Shown piece by piece: positions 32,534 through 40,389 of a stretch of 64,000 nt of DNA (position 1 is the first letter of the stretch; each line of letters starts with the position of its first letter). The position numbers and the translations under genes were made by a program. The notes under the pieces are model-generated. The model worked only from the letters and a program-made list of their open reading frames with translations, was not told where the DNA came from and made no database searches. The stretch comes from Rhizobacter terrae (GTDB taxonomy: Bacteria; Pseudomonadota; Gammaproteobacteria; Burkholderiales; Burkholderiaceae_C). The stretch spans positions 496,001 through 560,000 of the forward strand of contig NZ_QUSW01000002.1 in the NCBI RefSeq assembly GCF_003852895.1, written 5' to 3'.

Positions 32534-33358
32534 ATGCACTACATCGTCGGCGACATCCAGGGCTGCTGCGATCCCCTGGACGCCCTGCTGGACAAGGTCG
32601 GGTTTTCCCCCTCGCGAGACCATCTCTGGGTCGTGGGTGATCTGGTCAACCGCGGCCCCACCAGCCTGCGCACGCTCAAGCGCCTGCGCGGGCTGGGCGA
32701 CGCTGCCTGCTGCCTGCTGGGCAACCACGACCTGCACCTGCTGGCCGTGGCCCACGGCGTGCGCAAGCCCCACAAGGGCGACACGCTGGACGAGATATTG
32801 CAGGCCGATGACAGGGATGAATGGATTTCCTGGCTGCGCACACGCCGCCTGGCCGTGCACGAGCAAGGCTGGCTGATGGTGCATGCGGGCGTGGTGCCGC
32901 AGTGGGACCTGGACCTCACCCTGTCGCTGGCCGGCGAGGTAGAGCGGCACCTGCAAAGCGACGACATGGTGGACTTCCTGCACGCGATGTACGGCAACGA
33001 GCCGTCGCGCTGGGATGCATCGCTCGCCGGCAACGACCGCCTGCGCTTCACGGTGAACGTGCTCACGCGCACCCGCTTCGTGACGGCGGACGGCTCGCTG
33101 GAGCTGAAGACCAAGGACGGCAGCGGGCCTGCGCCGGATGGGCACTACCCGTGGTTCGAGGCACCGGGGCGGAAGACGCAAGGCGTGCCGATCGCGTTCG
33201 GACATTGGTCCACGCTCGGACTCATCAGCCGACCGGATCTGCTGTCGCTGGACACGGGCTGCGTGTGGGGCGGCAAGCTCACGGCGGCACGGGTGGATGG
33301 CGGGCACCGCGAGATCATCCAGGTGGAATGCGCCCAATCGCAGCGGCCGTCGGATTGA
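32534..33358 (+). CDS. apaH: Symmetrical bis(5'-nucleosyl)-tetraphosphatase
   Basis: The 274-residue metallophosphoesterase is full length, with the phosphoesterase motifs YIVGDIQGCCDPLD, VGDLVNRGPTSL and LLGNHDLHLLA and later VHAGVVPQWDL and LDTGCVWGGKLTA. ApaH hydrolyses Ap4A to two ADP and can act on Np4-capped RNA in the cytosol. It is divergent from the CNNM gene across 47 bases that must hold both promoters. A tRNA follows 40 bases after its stop. Confidence 0.97.
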   Translation: MHYIVGDIQGCCDPLDALLDKVGFSPSRDHLWVVGDLVNRGPTSLRTLKRLRGLGDAACCLLGNHDLHLLAVAHGVRKPHKGDTLDEILQADDRDEWISWLRTRRLAVHEQGWLMVHAGVVPQWDLDLTLSLAGEVERHLQSDDMVDFLHAMYGNEPSRWDASLAGNDRLRFTVNVLTRTRFVTADGSLELKTKDGSGPAPDGHYPWFEAPGRKTQGVPIAFGHWSTLGLISRPDLLSLDTGCVWGGKLTAARVDGGHREIIQVECAQSQRPSD

Positions 33359-33374
33359 CCGGCCCTCGCCTCGC

Positions 33375-33380
33375 TACAAT
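33375..33380 (+). promoter_or_regulatory. Probable -10 box of the tRNA-Ser promoter
   Basis: TACAAT lies in the 39-base gap between apaH and tRNA-Ser, ending 17 bases before the mature 5' end. A TTGACC is present 14 bases upstream, which is shorter than the usual 16-18 base spacing, so only the -10 element is called. Confidence 0.45.
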
Positions 33381-33397
33381 TCGCCCTCTTGTGTCCA

Positions 33398-33487
33398 GGA
33401 AGTGTGGCCGAGCGGTTTAAGGCACTGGTCTTGAAAACCAGCGAAGGGGGAACCCTTCCGTGGGTTCGAATCCCACCGCTTCCGCCA
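33398..33487 (+). tRNA. tRNA-Ser (anticodon TGA)
   Basis: A 90-base class II tRNA with encoded CCA. Acceptor arms are GGAAGTG and CGCTTCC. The anticodon stem CTGGT/ACCAG encloses loop CTTGAAA with anticodon TGA at 33432-33434, reading UCA. A long variable arm (CGAAGGGGGAACCCTTCCG region) confirms serine identity. The T loop is TTCGAAT. The following 187 bases to the GNAT gene show no further feature. Confidence 0.97.
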
Positions 33488-33674
33488 AGCGCGGGCAACG
33501 GTCGCCGCACGCTGCCAAGTCAGCCCTCCGCAAGCTGGCAATCGATGATGCGCGGGTCAGCGCGCCACACATCGGCCCAATCGCGCCGCTCATTCTCCAG
33601 GTCAGGTTCGCTCAAGGTCGCATGGCTTCAATGCCTCTGTAGGCAACTGGCTCTCAAGCCAGGGAGACCGACTC

Positions 33675-34259
33675 ATGCGACACGCACTGAACACCCTCTC
33701 GGGCTGGATGGGCCTGGGGCCGATGCACACCGAGCCCGCGCAGCTGGAACATGCGCCGCTGACGATGAGGCGCATCCTCGAGCACAACTCTCGGGACTTC
33801 CAGGCCCTGGTGAGCTTCATCCTCGCCAACCCGCAGTACAGGCTGGAGACCGAGCAACGCCATCCATCACGAGACGACGCACTCAAGGCCTTGTATGAAC
33901 TTCCGCCGCGAGCCAAGGCCGCGCAGAAGTACCTGTGGGGCATCTGGCGAGGCGATGAGCTCGTCGGCTTCGTCGAGGTCATTCGCCATTGGCCGCAGGC
34001 CCACTACCTCTACATCGGCCAGCTCATGATCGGCCAGCGCTGGCAGCGGCTCGGCCATGGACGCACGGTGCTGCGCATGCTGGCCGAGCGGTCCGGCAGC
34101 TGGTCGGGCATACGCCGCTGGCGGCTGGCCGTCGTGGCCAGCCAATCCTCCGCGCTGGCCTTCTGGAAAGCCATGTCCTTCACCGACACCGGCCAGCGCG
34201 AGAACATGCCCGGCTACCTGGTCCCGCTGGTCATGATGGAGCGCATGGCCCCTCGCTGA
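33675..34259 (+). CDS. GNAT family N-acetyltransferase
   Basis: The 194-residue protein has the GNAT core from about residue 75: KYLWGIWRGDELVGFVEVIR, then the acetyl-CoA loop IGQLMIGQRWQRLGHGRTVL (Q-x-x-G-x-G/A type) and RRWRLAVVASQSSALAFWKA before the final strand with a Phe-x-x-T-G-Q. It acetylates an unknown amine in the cytosol. The start ATG 33675 has GGGAGACCGACTC upstream. It is convergent with map across 13 bases. Confidence 0.88.
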   Translation: MRHALNTLSGWMGLGPMHTEPAQLEHAPLTMRRILEHNSRDFQALVSFILANPQYRLETEQRHPSRDDALKALYELPPRAKAAQKYLWGIWRGDELVGFVEVIRHWPQAHYLYIGQLMIGQRWQRLGHGRTVLRMLAERSGSWSGIRRWRLAVVASQSSALAFWKAMSFTDTGQRENMPGYLVPLVMMERMAPR

Positions 34260-34272
34260 CCCATCATCCGCC

Positions 34273-35019
34273 TCAATGCTGCGTGACGATGATCGGCGCA
34301 CCCTTGGTGATGATCATCGTGTGCTCGTACTGGGCCGACAGGTTCCCGCTGGCACCGGCAAGCGTCCACCCGTCCGACGTCTCGGTGACGATGCGGCTCT
34401 TGGTCGACAGGAAGGGTTCGATGGTGATGACCATGCCCTCCTTCAGCGTGCGCTTGTCCGACGGATCGAAGTAGCCGGCGATGTGTTCGGGCTCCTCGTG
34501 CAAGGCGCGGCCAACGCCGTGGCTTCCGAGGTTCTCGATGATCTTGAAGCCATAGGCCTTGGCCGTGCGCTCGATGGCGGCACCGATGCCATTGATCGGT
34601 TGTCCCGCGCGGGCGCTCTTCATCGCCTCGGCAAGCGCGGTGCGCGTCGCGTGGCACAGGCGGGTCTTCTGCGGATTGGTCGGAGGGACCACCGTGGTGC
34701 CGCCGGTGTCGGCGAAGTAGCCGCCCAGTTCGGCCGACACGTCGACGTTCAGAACATCGCCAGCCCGGATGACCCGGTCCCCGGGGATGCCGTGCGCGGC
34801 TTCCTCATTGATGCTGATGCACGTGGCGCCCGGGAAGTTGTAGGTCAGCCTCGGTGCCGACCGTGCGCCATGTTCTTCCAGCAGCCGCGCGCCCAGCTGG
34901 TCGAGCTCGCGCGTGGTCATGCCAGGCTGCGCAGCATCAAGCATCTGCTGCAGCACGAAGGAGACGATCCTGCCGATTCGTTTCAGTGCGACAACGTCGT
35001 CTTGCGTCTCGATGGTCAT
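34273..35019 (-). CDS. map: Type I methionine aminopeptidase
   Basis: The 248-residue protein has the five metal ligands of MetAP in order: Asp in VLNVDVSAELGGYFADTG (two Asp), His in GSHGVGRALHEEP, Glu in MVITIEPFL and Glu in SAQYEHTMIIT, plus the substrate His in EEAAHGIPG. It removes initiator Met from nascent proteins. ATG 35019 is preceded by GAGGA at suitable spacing. The open frame starts earlier without a Shine-Dalgarno. Because it is not next to rpsB here, it may be a second map copy (inference). Confidence 0.95.
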   Translation of the reverse strand: MTIETQDDVVALKRIGRIVSFVLQQMLDAAQPGMTTRELDQLGARLLEEHGARSAPRLTYNFPGATCISINEEAAHGIPGDRVIRAGDVLNVDVSAELGGYFADTGGTTVVPPTNPQKTRLCHATRTALAEAMKSARAGQPINGIGAAIERTAKAYGFKIIENLGSHGVGRALHEEPEHIAGYFDPSDKRTLKEGMVITIEPFLSTKSRIVTETSDGWTLAGASGNLSAQYEHTMIITKGAPIIVTQH

Positions 35020-35230
35020 GGGGTGTCCTCGTGAAGTCGCGGCGATTATCCGGCACTGCCCCGCTGCGGGCCTGAACGAAGACCACAACTTCGCCGGCAT
35101 GGCAAGTTGCGCCTCAATCCCATCCTCTCAAGCGCGCCTCTGCAGCAAAGGACGCCCCCCTGAGTACAGTGGCCCTCGCCGCGCCGTCGTGGCGACGCGG
35201 CAACCACACCAGACACAGGGAAGGATGACC

Positions 35231-36169
35231 ATGCCGCACACACCGCAAGACTGGATGTCCGAGCCTCGGATTCAATCCAGGCCACTTCACGAAATCCTGA
35301 TTCCGGGAACGCACGATTCGGGCACAGAAGGCTATACCGTCGGCTCGCCGTCGCGCACCCAGTACTACAAGATCAACGAGCAGCTGGCCGGGGGCGTGCG
35401 CTTCCTGGACATGCGCCTGGCCTACAACTCGGCCGAGGACAACTTCCACGTCGTGCACAGCGGCGACGTCGCGTCCTGGCTCAACTTCGACACGGTGGTG
35501 AAGTGGTGCGCCGACTTCCTGGTGGCCAACCCCGGCGAAACCATCCTGATGAGCATCAAGCAGGAAGGCTCGTTTCCAGGAGGAGAAGACGCCTTCGGCC
35601 GAGGGCTGACGGCCTGGCATGAGAAACACGTCAAGAACGGCGACTGGAAGAAGGATCTCTGGTACACCGACGCCAGCGCCATTCCCACCGTCGCGCAGGC
35701 CAGCGGCCGCATCGTGCTGCTGCGCCGCTACGTCACTCCGCTCGCCCCTTCGCCGGCGGACATCTTCTTCGGCGGGTTCAACCTGGCGCCCATCAACAGC
35801 GCCCCGCAGGGAAGCTTCCAGGTCTCGCCGCCGATCCTCTCCTTCCCCGTGGGCGACCTGCAGACGACGGTGTACTGCGCCTACCAGGACCAATTCACCT
35901 ACGGCGGCACCGACAAGGAGACCGCCATCGACAACTTGCTGACCGAGATGGCGAGCGCGACCTTCTACAAGGGCGTGCCGCTGCACCAGGCCTGGTTCTT
36001 CAACTTCGCCTCCACGGCCAGCCCGGGTCCGCTGCGTGCGGCCAATGAGATCAACCCCTGGCTGCAACAGAAGCTGAGCGCTTTGAAACACAAGATCTAT
36101 GGCGTGCTGATCACCGACTACGCCCAGCCGGCCGAATGGCAACAGATCGTCGCGATCAATTTCCGCTGA
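35231..36169 (+). CDS. PI-PLC X-domain phospholipase-like protein
   Basis: The 312-residue protein matches the bacterial phosphatidylinositol-specific phospholipase C X domain: LIPGTHDSGTEG with the first catalytic His28, GGVRFLDMRLAY, then His76 in FHVVHSGD, and ETILMSIKQEGSFPG. No signal peptide is visible, since the N-terminus is MPHTPQDWMSEPRIQSRPLH, although relatives are often exported. AAGG lies 6 bases before ATG 35231; ATG 35225 is in frame but too close to it. It is convergent with the next gene, only 3 bases apart. Confidence 0.88.
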   Translation: MPHTPQDWMSEPRIQSRPLHEILIPGTHDSGTEGYTVGSPSRTQYYKINEQLAGGVRFLDMRLAYNSAEDNFHVVHSGDVASWLNFDTVVKWCADFLVANPGETILMSIKQEGSFPGGEDAFGRGLTAWHEKHVKNGDWKKDLWYTDASAIPTVAQASGRIVLLRRYVTPLAPSPADIFFGGFNLAPINSAPQGSFQVSPPILSFPVGDLQTTVYCAYQDQFTYGGTDKETAIDNLLTEMASATFYKGVPLHQAWFFNFASTASPGPLRAANEINPWLQQKLSALKHKIYGVLITDYAQPAEWQQIVAINFR

Positions 36170-36172
36170 GCC

Positions 36173-36553
36173 TCACCCAGGCCGCCTGGCGAGCAGCCAC
36201 AGCGGCCTGATCTTCCCGGTCATCGCCCAGCGCACTGCATAGAACAGCAGCACCAGCGCCGGGGCGAGGACGATCCCCGTCCACATCAGCCACTGCGCCC
36301 GCTCCTCGTGGGCGTCGCGCACTGCCGACAGCCTGGCCACCTTCTCGTGCGCCCGCTCGGCCAGGTCCACCGCCGTGTCGTCGTTCGGGTCGGCGCAGGC
36401 AGCCACGTAGCGGTTGTAGTCGCCGAAGGCCAGCGAAATGGCCGTCTCGGCCTCGCCCTGCTGGTACACGCTCCAGGCGATGCCGCCGCCCAGTCCGATG
36501 GCCAGCGCGGCCAGGGCCACCAGCAGCAGCCGGAAGAACTTGATTTCAGTCAT
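36173..36553 (-). CDS. Two-helix membrane protein, 126 aa
   Basis: One hydrophobic segment near the N-terminus (FFRLLLVALAALAIGLGGGI) and one near the C-terminus (WLMWTGIVLAPALVLLFYAV) flank a soluble acidic loop of about 65 residues (AETAISLAFGDYNRYVAACA onward). No family is recognised. It may be an inner-membrane protein with a periplasmic loop. It is divergent from the small gene at 36707, with G/C-rich self-complementary sequence between (36590-36625). Confidence 0.72.
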   Translation of the reverse strand: MTEIKFFRLLLVALAALAIGLGGGIAWSVYQQGEAETAISLAFGDYNRYVAACADPNDDTAVDLAERAHEKVARLSAVRDAHEERAQWLMWTGIVLAPALVLLFYAVRWAMTGKIRPLWLLARRPG

Positions 36554-36706
36554 GAGAGGGTGCCGATGATGCCACCCCCCGCTTCCAGTTCCCCCTGATG
36601 GGGGTTGCCCCTCGCTGGGGGATGTTCAGCACCCCGCCCAATCCGAAGAATGCGCGGCAGGACACGGACATCACACACCAGCAATTCAGCGAGATTGGGG
36701 CGAGCA

Positions 36707-37003
36707 ATGCAAACGAGCAAGGTTTCCAGCGATGAGAAGGTGAAGGTTCTTGGGGGGCTTCTGCGCTCCTGGGGCCACAACGCCGATGACTTCGAGGTCG
36801 AGGAAGACCACACCTCGGAGCTGGCCGACCTGTTCGGCATCGGCGGCGGGCTGATCATCGTTCGCCGCCGTTCCACCGGCGAAGAGCGCATGTACGCCAC
36901 CGGACTGGGCTCCGCCTGGTTCGGCACCTTGCTCATGGACCTGGCCCGCGGCCATTTCGCCAGCCGGTCCACCCGCGCGCCGCGCGGCACCACCATCCAA
37001 TAA
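36707..37003 (+). CDS. Small hypothetical protein, 98 aa
   Basis: From ATG 36707 the product reads MQTSKVSSDEKVKVLGGLLR, then an acidic EVEEDHTSELADLFGIGGGL, a strand with IIVRRRSTGEERMYATG and a basic tail. It is soluble with no signal. No family is recognised. The upstream part of the open frame is Arg-rich and rejected. The gene is followed by a well-formed intrinsic terminator, which supports a real, separately transcribed unit. Confidence 0.72.
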   Translation: MQTSKVSSDEKVKVLGGLLRSWGHNADDFEVEEDHTSELADLFGIGGGLIIVRRRSTGEERMYATGLGSAWFGTLLMDLARGHFASRSTRAPRGTTIQ

Positions 37004-37072
37004 GAACCGCACCTCAGGGAAGGGGGCAGGCGCCGAAAGGCGTCGTAGTACCGCAGTAGAAGTATGGGAACG

Positions 37073-37103
37073 GGGGGCTCCGGTTGTCGGAGTCCCCTTT
37101 TTT
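37073..37103 (+). terminator. Intrinsic terminator after the 98-aa gene
   Basis: GGGGGCTCCG pairs with CGGAGTCCCC (10 bp, one G-U) around a GTTGT loop and is followed by six T residues at 37098-37103. A second hairpin with a GAAA loop (37030-37043) lies between the stop codon and the terminator, giving a structured 3' end. Confidence 0.9.
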
Positions 37104-37131
37104 CCATGGGTGCCGAGCCTGTGCGCCGCAC

Positions 37132-38850
37132 TCAATCCTGCAGCCACCGCAGCGCCGCCTCCAGCGTCTCGTCGCGCCGCTGCCGGATGCCCTGGATCGT
37201 CGGCTCCACCACCTCGTCCGGAACGATCCCGATGCGCTGCGTCGGCGTCTTGTCGGGGTAGAACACCCCCAACCCGCTGATGGCGGTGAACAGCCCGCCC
37301 GGAAAGACGAGGTGCGAGATGTTCCCGTCGGCACCTGCGGTCGCGACACCAAAGATCCTCGCGCCTGCCGCGCGCAGCGCCATGGCCGTGTACTCGGCCT
37401 GGCTTTGCGATGTCTCGTCGACCAGCACCGCCACCTTGCCGGCAAAGCGAGGCTGCGCGGGGACCAATTCCAGCGGCTCGCTCCACACCGTCATTCCGGG
37501 ATGCGCCAGTACAGCATGGGTGAACCGGACGAAAGGACGCCTGGAACCCGTGAGCAGTTGCCCCAGGGCGAAAGGCACGAACTCCGCCGGATAGTTGCGG
37601 ATGTCCACGACCAACCCTCGCGTCGTGGCAGCAGTCCGCATCTGCTGCGGCAGGTCGTCTGCCTTGACGGCCGACAGCTTCAGGTAGGCGACGTCGCCCG
37701 CAAGAACCTGAAACGCGGGGCCGGGCCTGTCCCTCGCCTCGAATTCGCCGTCACGCAGGCGCTCGACCCTCGGGCTTTGGACCGTCATGTCCTTTCCATC
37801 ACGGCGAACCATCATGCGAAGGGGCACGCAGTCTCCACGCGTGACACGATGGGCGACGTCGCGCCACAGCGAAGCCTGGGTCGAACCACCGGTGGTCGCT
37901 GCCCATTGGTCGACCAGCTCAGGCAACGGACGCCCGTCCAGGGATAGGATCTCGTCGCCCACGGCCAGTCCACCGGTCTGCGCGGCCCCTTCCCTGGCGG
38001 CTGCCGCAACGATCCATCGGCCCTCGATGCGTCTCACATGCATGGGCACCCAGCACCGGCCGGCCGGAGGGATGGCCTCTTCGGAACTCCACAGATTGGC
38101 ATGCGAGTCGTGCAGGCCCGCAATCATCGCCATCAGCGCCAGCCGGTAGCTGCTGAAGTCCCTGGCCAGCGCAAACCGCGGGATCAGCGCGCGCAGCATC
38201 GCGTCACGGTCCTCGCCGACAAGATCCCGGTAGGGCGACCAGTATTCGACGGCGTTCCACAGCCTGAACGCCGCCAGCAATTGATAGCCCGCATCGGGCC
38301 ACTTCACGGCCGCGTAAGGCTGCTCGTTGATGAAGAACGGGAACTTCGCAGCTTCCGCCAGCGTGACGTAGAACTGCCCGGCCTTGGCGGAACGGTGGTC
38401 CAGGATGTACAGCAGTTGACGGCTCAGCGTACTTCCCAGCAAGCGTTCGTCATGCAGCCACCCCAACGGAGCCTGCAGGTGGACGTCCGCCGGCATCGGC
38501 ACGAGGCAAGGATCGCACGGCGGAATCGGCCCGAGTGACTCAACCCAGCGCACCATCACCCCCTGTGCAGCCGCGCGCTCCTCGGCGGCAATGACCTGCG
38601 GCAGCACGCGCAACAGCTCGTAGTCCCAGTGCAGTTCCCCGGCCGTGACCCGTGGATGGTGGTACTTGAGGAACCCCCACACCTTGCCGAGCACGAGTAG
38701 GTTGTCCACCTGGATCGGCGACAGCGACTCCACGACGACGGGCGAGCCGGCGTCGAACGCGTGGTCCCGCTGGAAGGGATTGGAAGCTTCGCTCCAGGCG
38801 CTCGAGCAGGCGAGCAGGCCGACCAACACGAACGCGATGCGGTTCAGCAT
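37132..38850 (-). CDS. Exported S41 (C-terminal processing-type) peptidase
   Basis: The 572-residue protein starts with a signal peptide (LNRIAFVLVGLLACSSAWS). It has a long helical region (VWGFLKYHHPRVTAGELHWD), a PDZ-like part (GGLAVGDEILSLDGRPLPEL) and an S41 catalytic domain. VAVLVDETSQSQAEYTAMAL carries the likely Ser nucleophile, and a late PTQRIGIVPDEVVEPT completes the core. It is probably periplasmic. It is the last gene of the minus-strand set that starts with the hybrid kinase, 6 bases after the Sel1 protein stop. Confidence 0.92.
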   Translation of the reverse strand: MLNRIAFVLVGLLACSSAWSEASNPFQRDHAFDAGSPVVVESLSPIQVDNLLVLGKVWGFLKYHHPRVTAGELHWDYELLRVLPQVIAAEERAAAQGVMVRWVESLGPIPPCDPCLVPMPADVHLQAPLGWLHDERLLGSTLSRQLLYILDHRSAKAGQFYVTLAEAAKFPFFINEQPYAAVKWPDAGYQLLAAFRLWNAVEYWSPYRDLVGEDRDAMLRALIPRFALARDFSSYRLALMAMIAGLHDSHANLWSSEEAIPPAGRCWVPMHVRRIEGRWIVAAAAREGAAQTGGLAVGDEILSLDGRPLPELVDQWAATTGGSTQASLWRDVAHRVTRGDCVPLRMMVRRDGKDMTVQSPRVERLRDGEFEARDRPGPAFQVLAGDVAYLKLSAVKADDLPQQMRTAATTRGLVVDIRNYPAEFVPFALGQLLTGSRRPFVRFTHAVLAHPGMTVWSEPLELVPAQPRFAGKVAVLVDETSQSQAEYTAMALRAAGARIFGVATAGADGNISHLVFPGGLFTAISGLGVFYPDKTPTQRIGIVPDEVVEPTIQGIRQRRDETLEAALRWLQD

Positions 38851-38856
38851 CGCGCC

Positions 38857-40350
38857 CTACTCCTGCTCCGCCCCCAATCGCTTGAGCGCGTCCTTCGCCG
38901 GCTCCAGCCCCATCTGCGCGGCCTTGCGGTACCACTGCACCGCCTGGGCCTTGTCCTGCGTGCCGGACCAGCCGTACTCGTAGCCTTGCGCCACCTTCAG
39001 CTGCGCCTGCGCAAAGCCTGCGCCACCCGCAGACATGTACATCGCGAACGCACGCCTGGCATCGGCCGGCGTGCCGTTGCCCTGTTCCAGCAAGGTGCCG
39101 GCGTTGTAGGCGCCGCGTGCATTGCCGGCCTCGGCAGCACGGTTGAACCAGTCGAACGCGGCTTTCGCGTCAGCGGCCGTGCCTTGGCCGCGCAGGTTCA
39201 TCACGCCCAGGTTGTTCATGGCGAACGGGTGCCCCTGCTCTGCCGCGCGGCGATACCAATCGAGCGCCTGCGCAAAGTCCACTGCAGCGCCGATGCCATG
39301 CGACTGGTTCCAGGCCAGGCTGAACTGCGACAGCACGAAGCCCTGCTCCGCGGACTTGCGGTACCAGACGTTGGCCAGCTCCGAATTGACTTCCACTCCA
39401 CGGCCGAAGCCGAAGAGATTGCCCACCGCGTTCTGCGCCCGGGCATCTCCCGCATTGGCCATGCGAAGCAAGGTGTCGCGCGCCTCGGTCGAGCCGTTGG
39501 CCGCCGCCACGTACAGCGGCGGCACATCGCCCGCGTTGCGCGACAGGCTGGCCAGCAGCTTCTGCATCGGGTTGGCCACCGTCGACGGCGCCGAGGCGAG
39601 GCCGGAGGGCGGCCTGGCCGACAGCTCGGTCGTCTCCATCGCCCGGCGCTCGCTCGCGGTGCTGGCCAGCGCGGCGGCGGTCGATGTGCTGCCCGATGCC
39701 GCGGACGCCGCGGGCTGCAGCTTCGCGAGCGCCATGCCCGCACCCTCCTTCAGTGCCGCCGGGGCATCGGGCGAGTTGGCGAACTTGTCGATGTACTGCC
39801 GTGTCGTCTCCGGGTTGCGCGAGAAGCGGTGCGACACCATGAAGGCCGCCGCCGCACCCTTGGCATTGCCGCTCGCGCCCAAGACCTCGGCCAGGTTGGC
39901 CCAGGCCGCCGCCCGCGCGGGCGCCAGCGCCAGGGTGTAGCGCAGCAAGCGTTCGGCATCGGCCAGGCGCTGGCTGCGGTACAGCACGTAGCCGTAGTTG
40001 TTGGTGATCTCCTGGTCGGACGGATCGGCCGCCCAGGCCTTCTCGAAATCGCCCAATGCCGCCGGCACGTTGTCGGCCTTGAACTTTTCAAGCGCGCTCG
40101 TGTTGAGCTTGCGCGCGGCCTTGCGGTCGCCGCGGGCAGGGTACGGCAGTTCCTCGATCTCGGTCTTCGCATCCCACACTGCATTGGCATTGCCTTGCGC
40201 AGCGGCGTCGAGGATCTTGCCCACCTGCTCCAGCCGGCCGGCAACGGCCGCACTCAGGCCGTCGGGCCGCGCCTGCGCCAGCGTCGTGGCATGGAGGGAC
40301 ACACACAGCAAGGCCAGCGCGATCTGGCGCTTCGGGAACGGGATGCGCAT
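38857..40350 (-). CDS. Exported TPR/Sel1-repeat protein
   Basis: The 497-residue product has a signal peptide (KRQIALALLCVSLHATTLAQA). Tetratricopeptide-like helices follow (about 70-150, NNYGYVLYRSQRLADAERLL), then a Ser/Ala-rich region and a C-terminal array of at least five Sel1 repeats (AGDARAQNAVGNLFGFGRGV, YRKSAEQGFVLSQFSLAW, YRRAAEQGHPFAMNNLGV, FNRAAEAGNARGAYNAGT, YRKAAQMGLEPAKDAL). Such periplasmic scaffolds mediate protein interactions. It lies 39 bases after the diguanylate cyclase stop and 6 bases before the S41 gene. Confidence 0.92.
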   Translation of the reverse strand: MRIPFPKRQIALALLCVSLHATTLAQARPDGLSAAVAGRLEQVGKILDAAAQGNANAVWDAKTEIEELPYPARGDRKAARKLNTSALEKFKADNVPAALGDFEKAWAADPSDQEITNNYGYVLYRSQRLADAERLLRYTLALAPARAAAWANLAEVLGASGNAKGAAAAFMVSHRFSRNPETTRQYIDKFANSPDAPAALKEGAGMALAKLQPAASAASGSTSTAAALASTASERRAMETTELSARPPSGLASAPSTVANPMQKLLASLSRNAGDVPPLYVAAANGSTEARDTLLRMANAGDARAQNAVGNLFGFGRGVEVNSELANVWYRKSAEQGFVLSQFSLAWNQSHGIGAAVDFAQALDWYRRAAEQGHPFAMNNLGVMNLRGQGTAADAKAAFDWFNRAAEAGNARGAYNAGTLLEQGNGTPADARRAFAMYMSAGGAGFAQAQLKVAQGYEYGWSGTQDKAQAVQWYRKAAQMGLEPAKDALKRLGAEQE

Positions 40351-40389
40351 CGGGAAACGAAAGAATGGACGATGAAGTCCGGCAGTATC

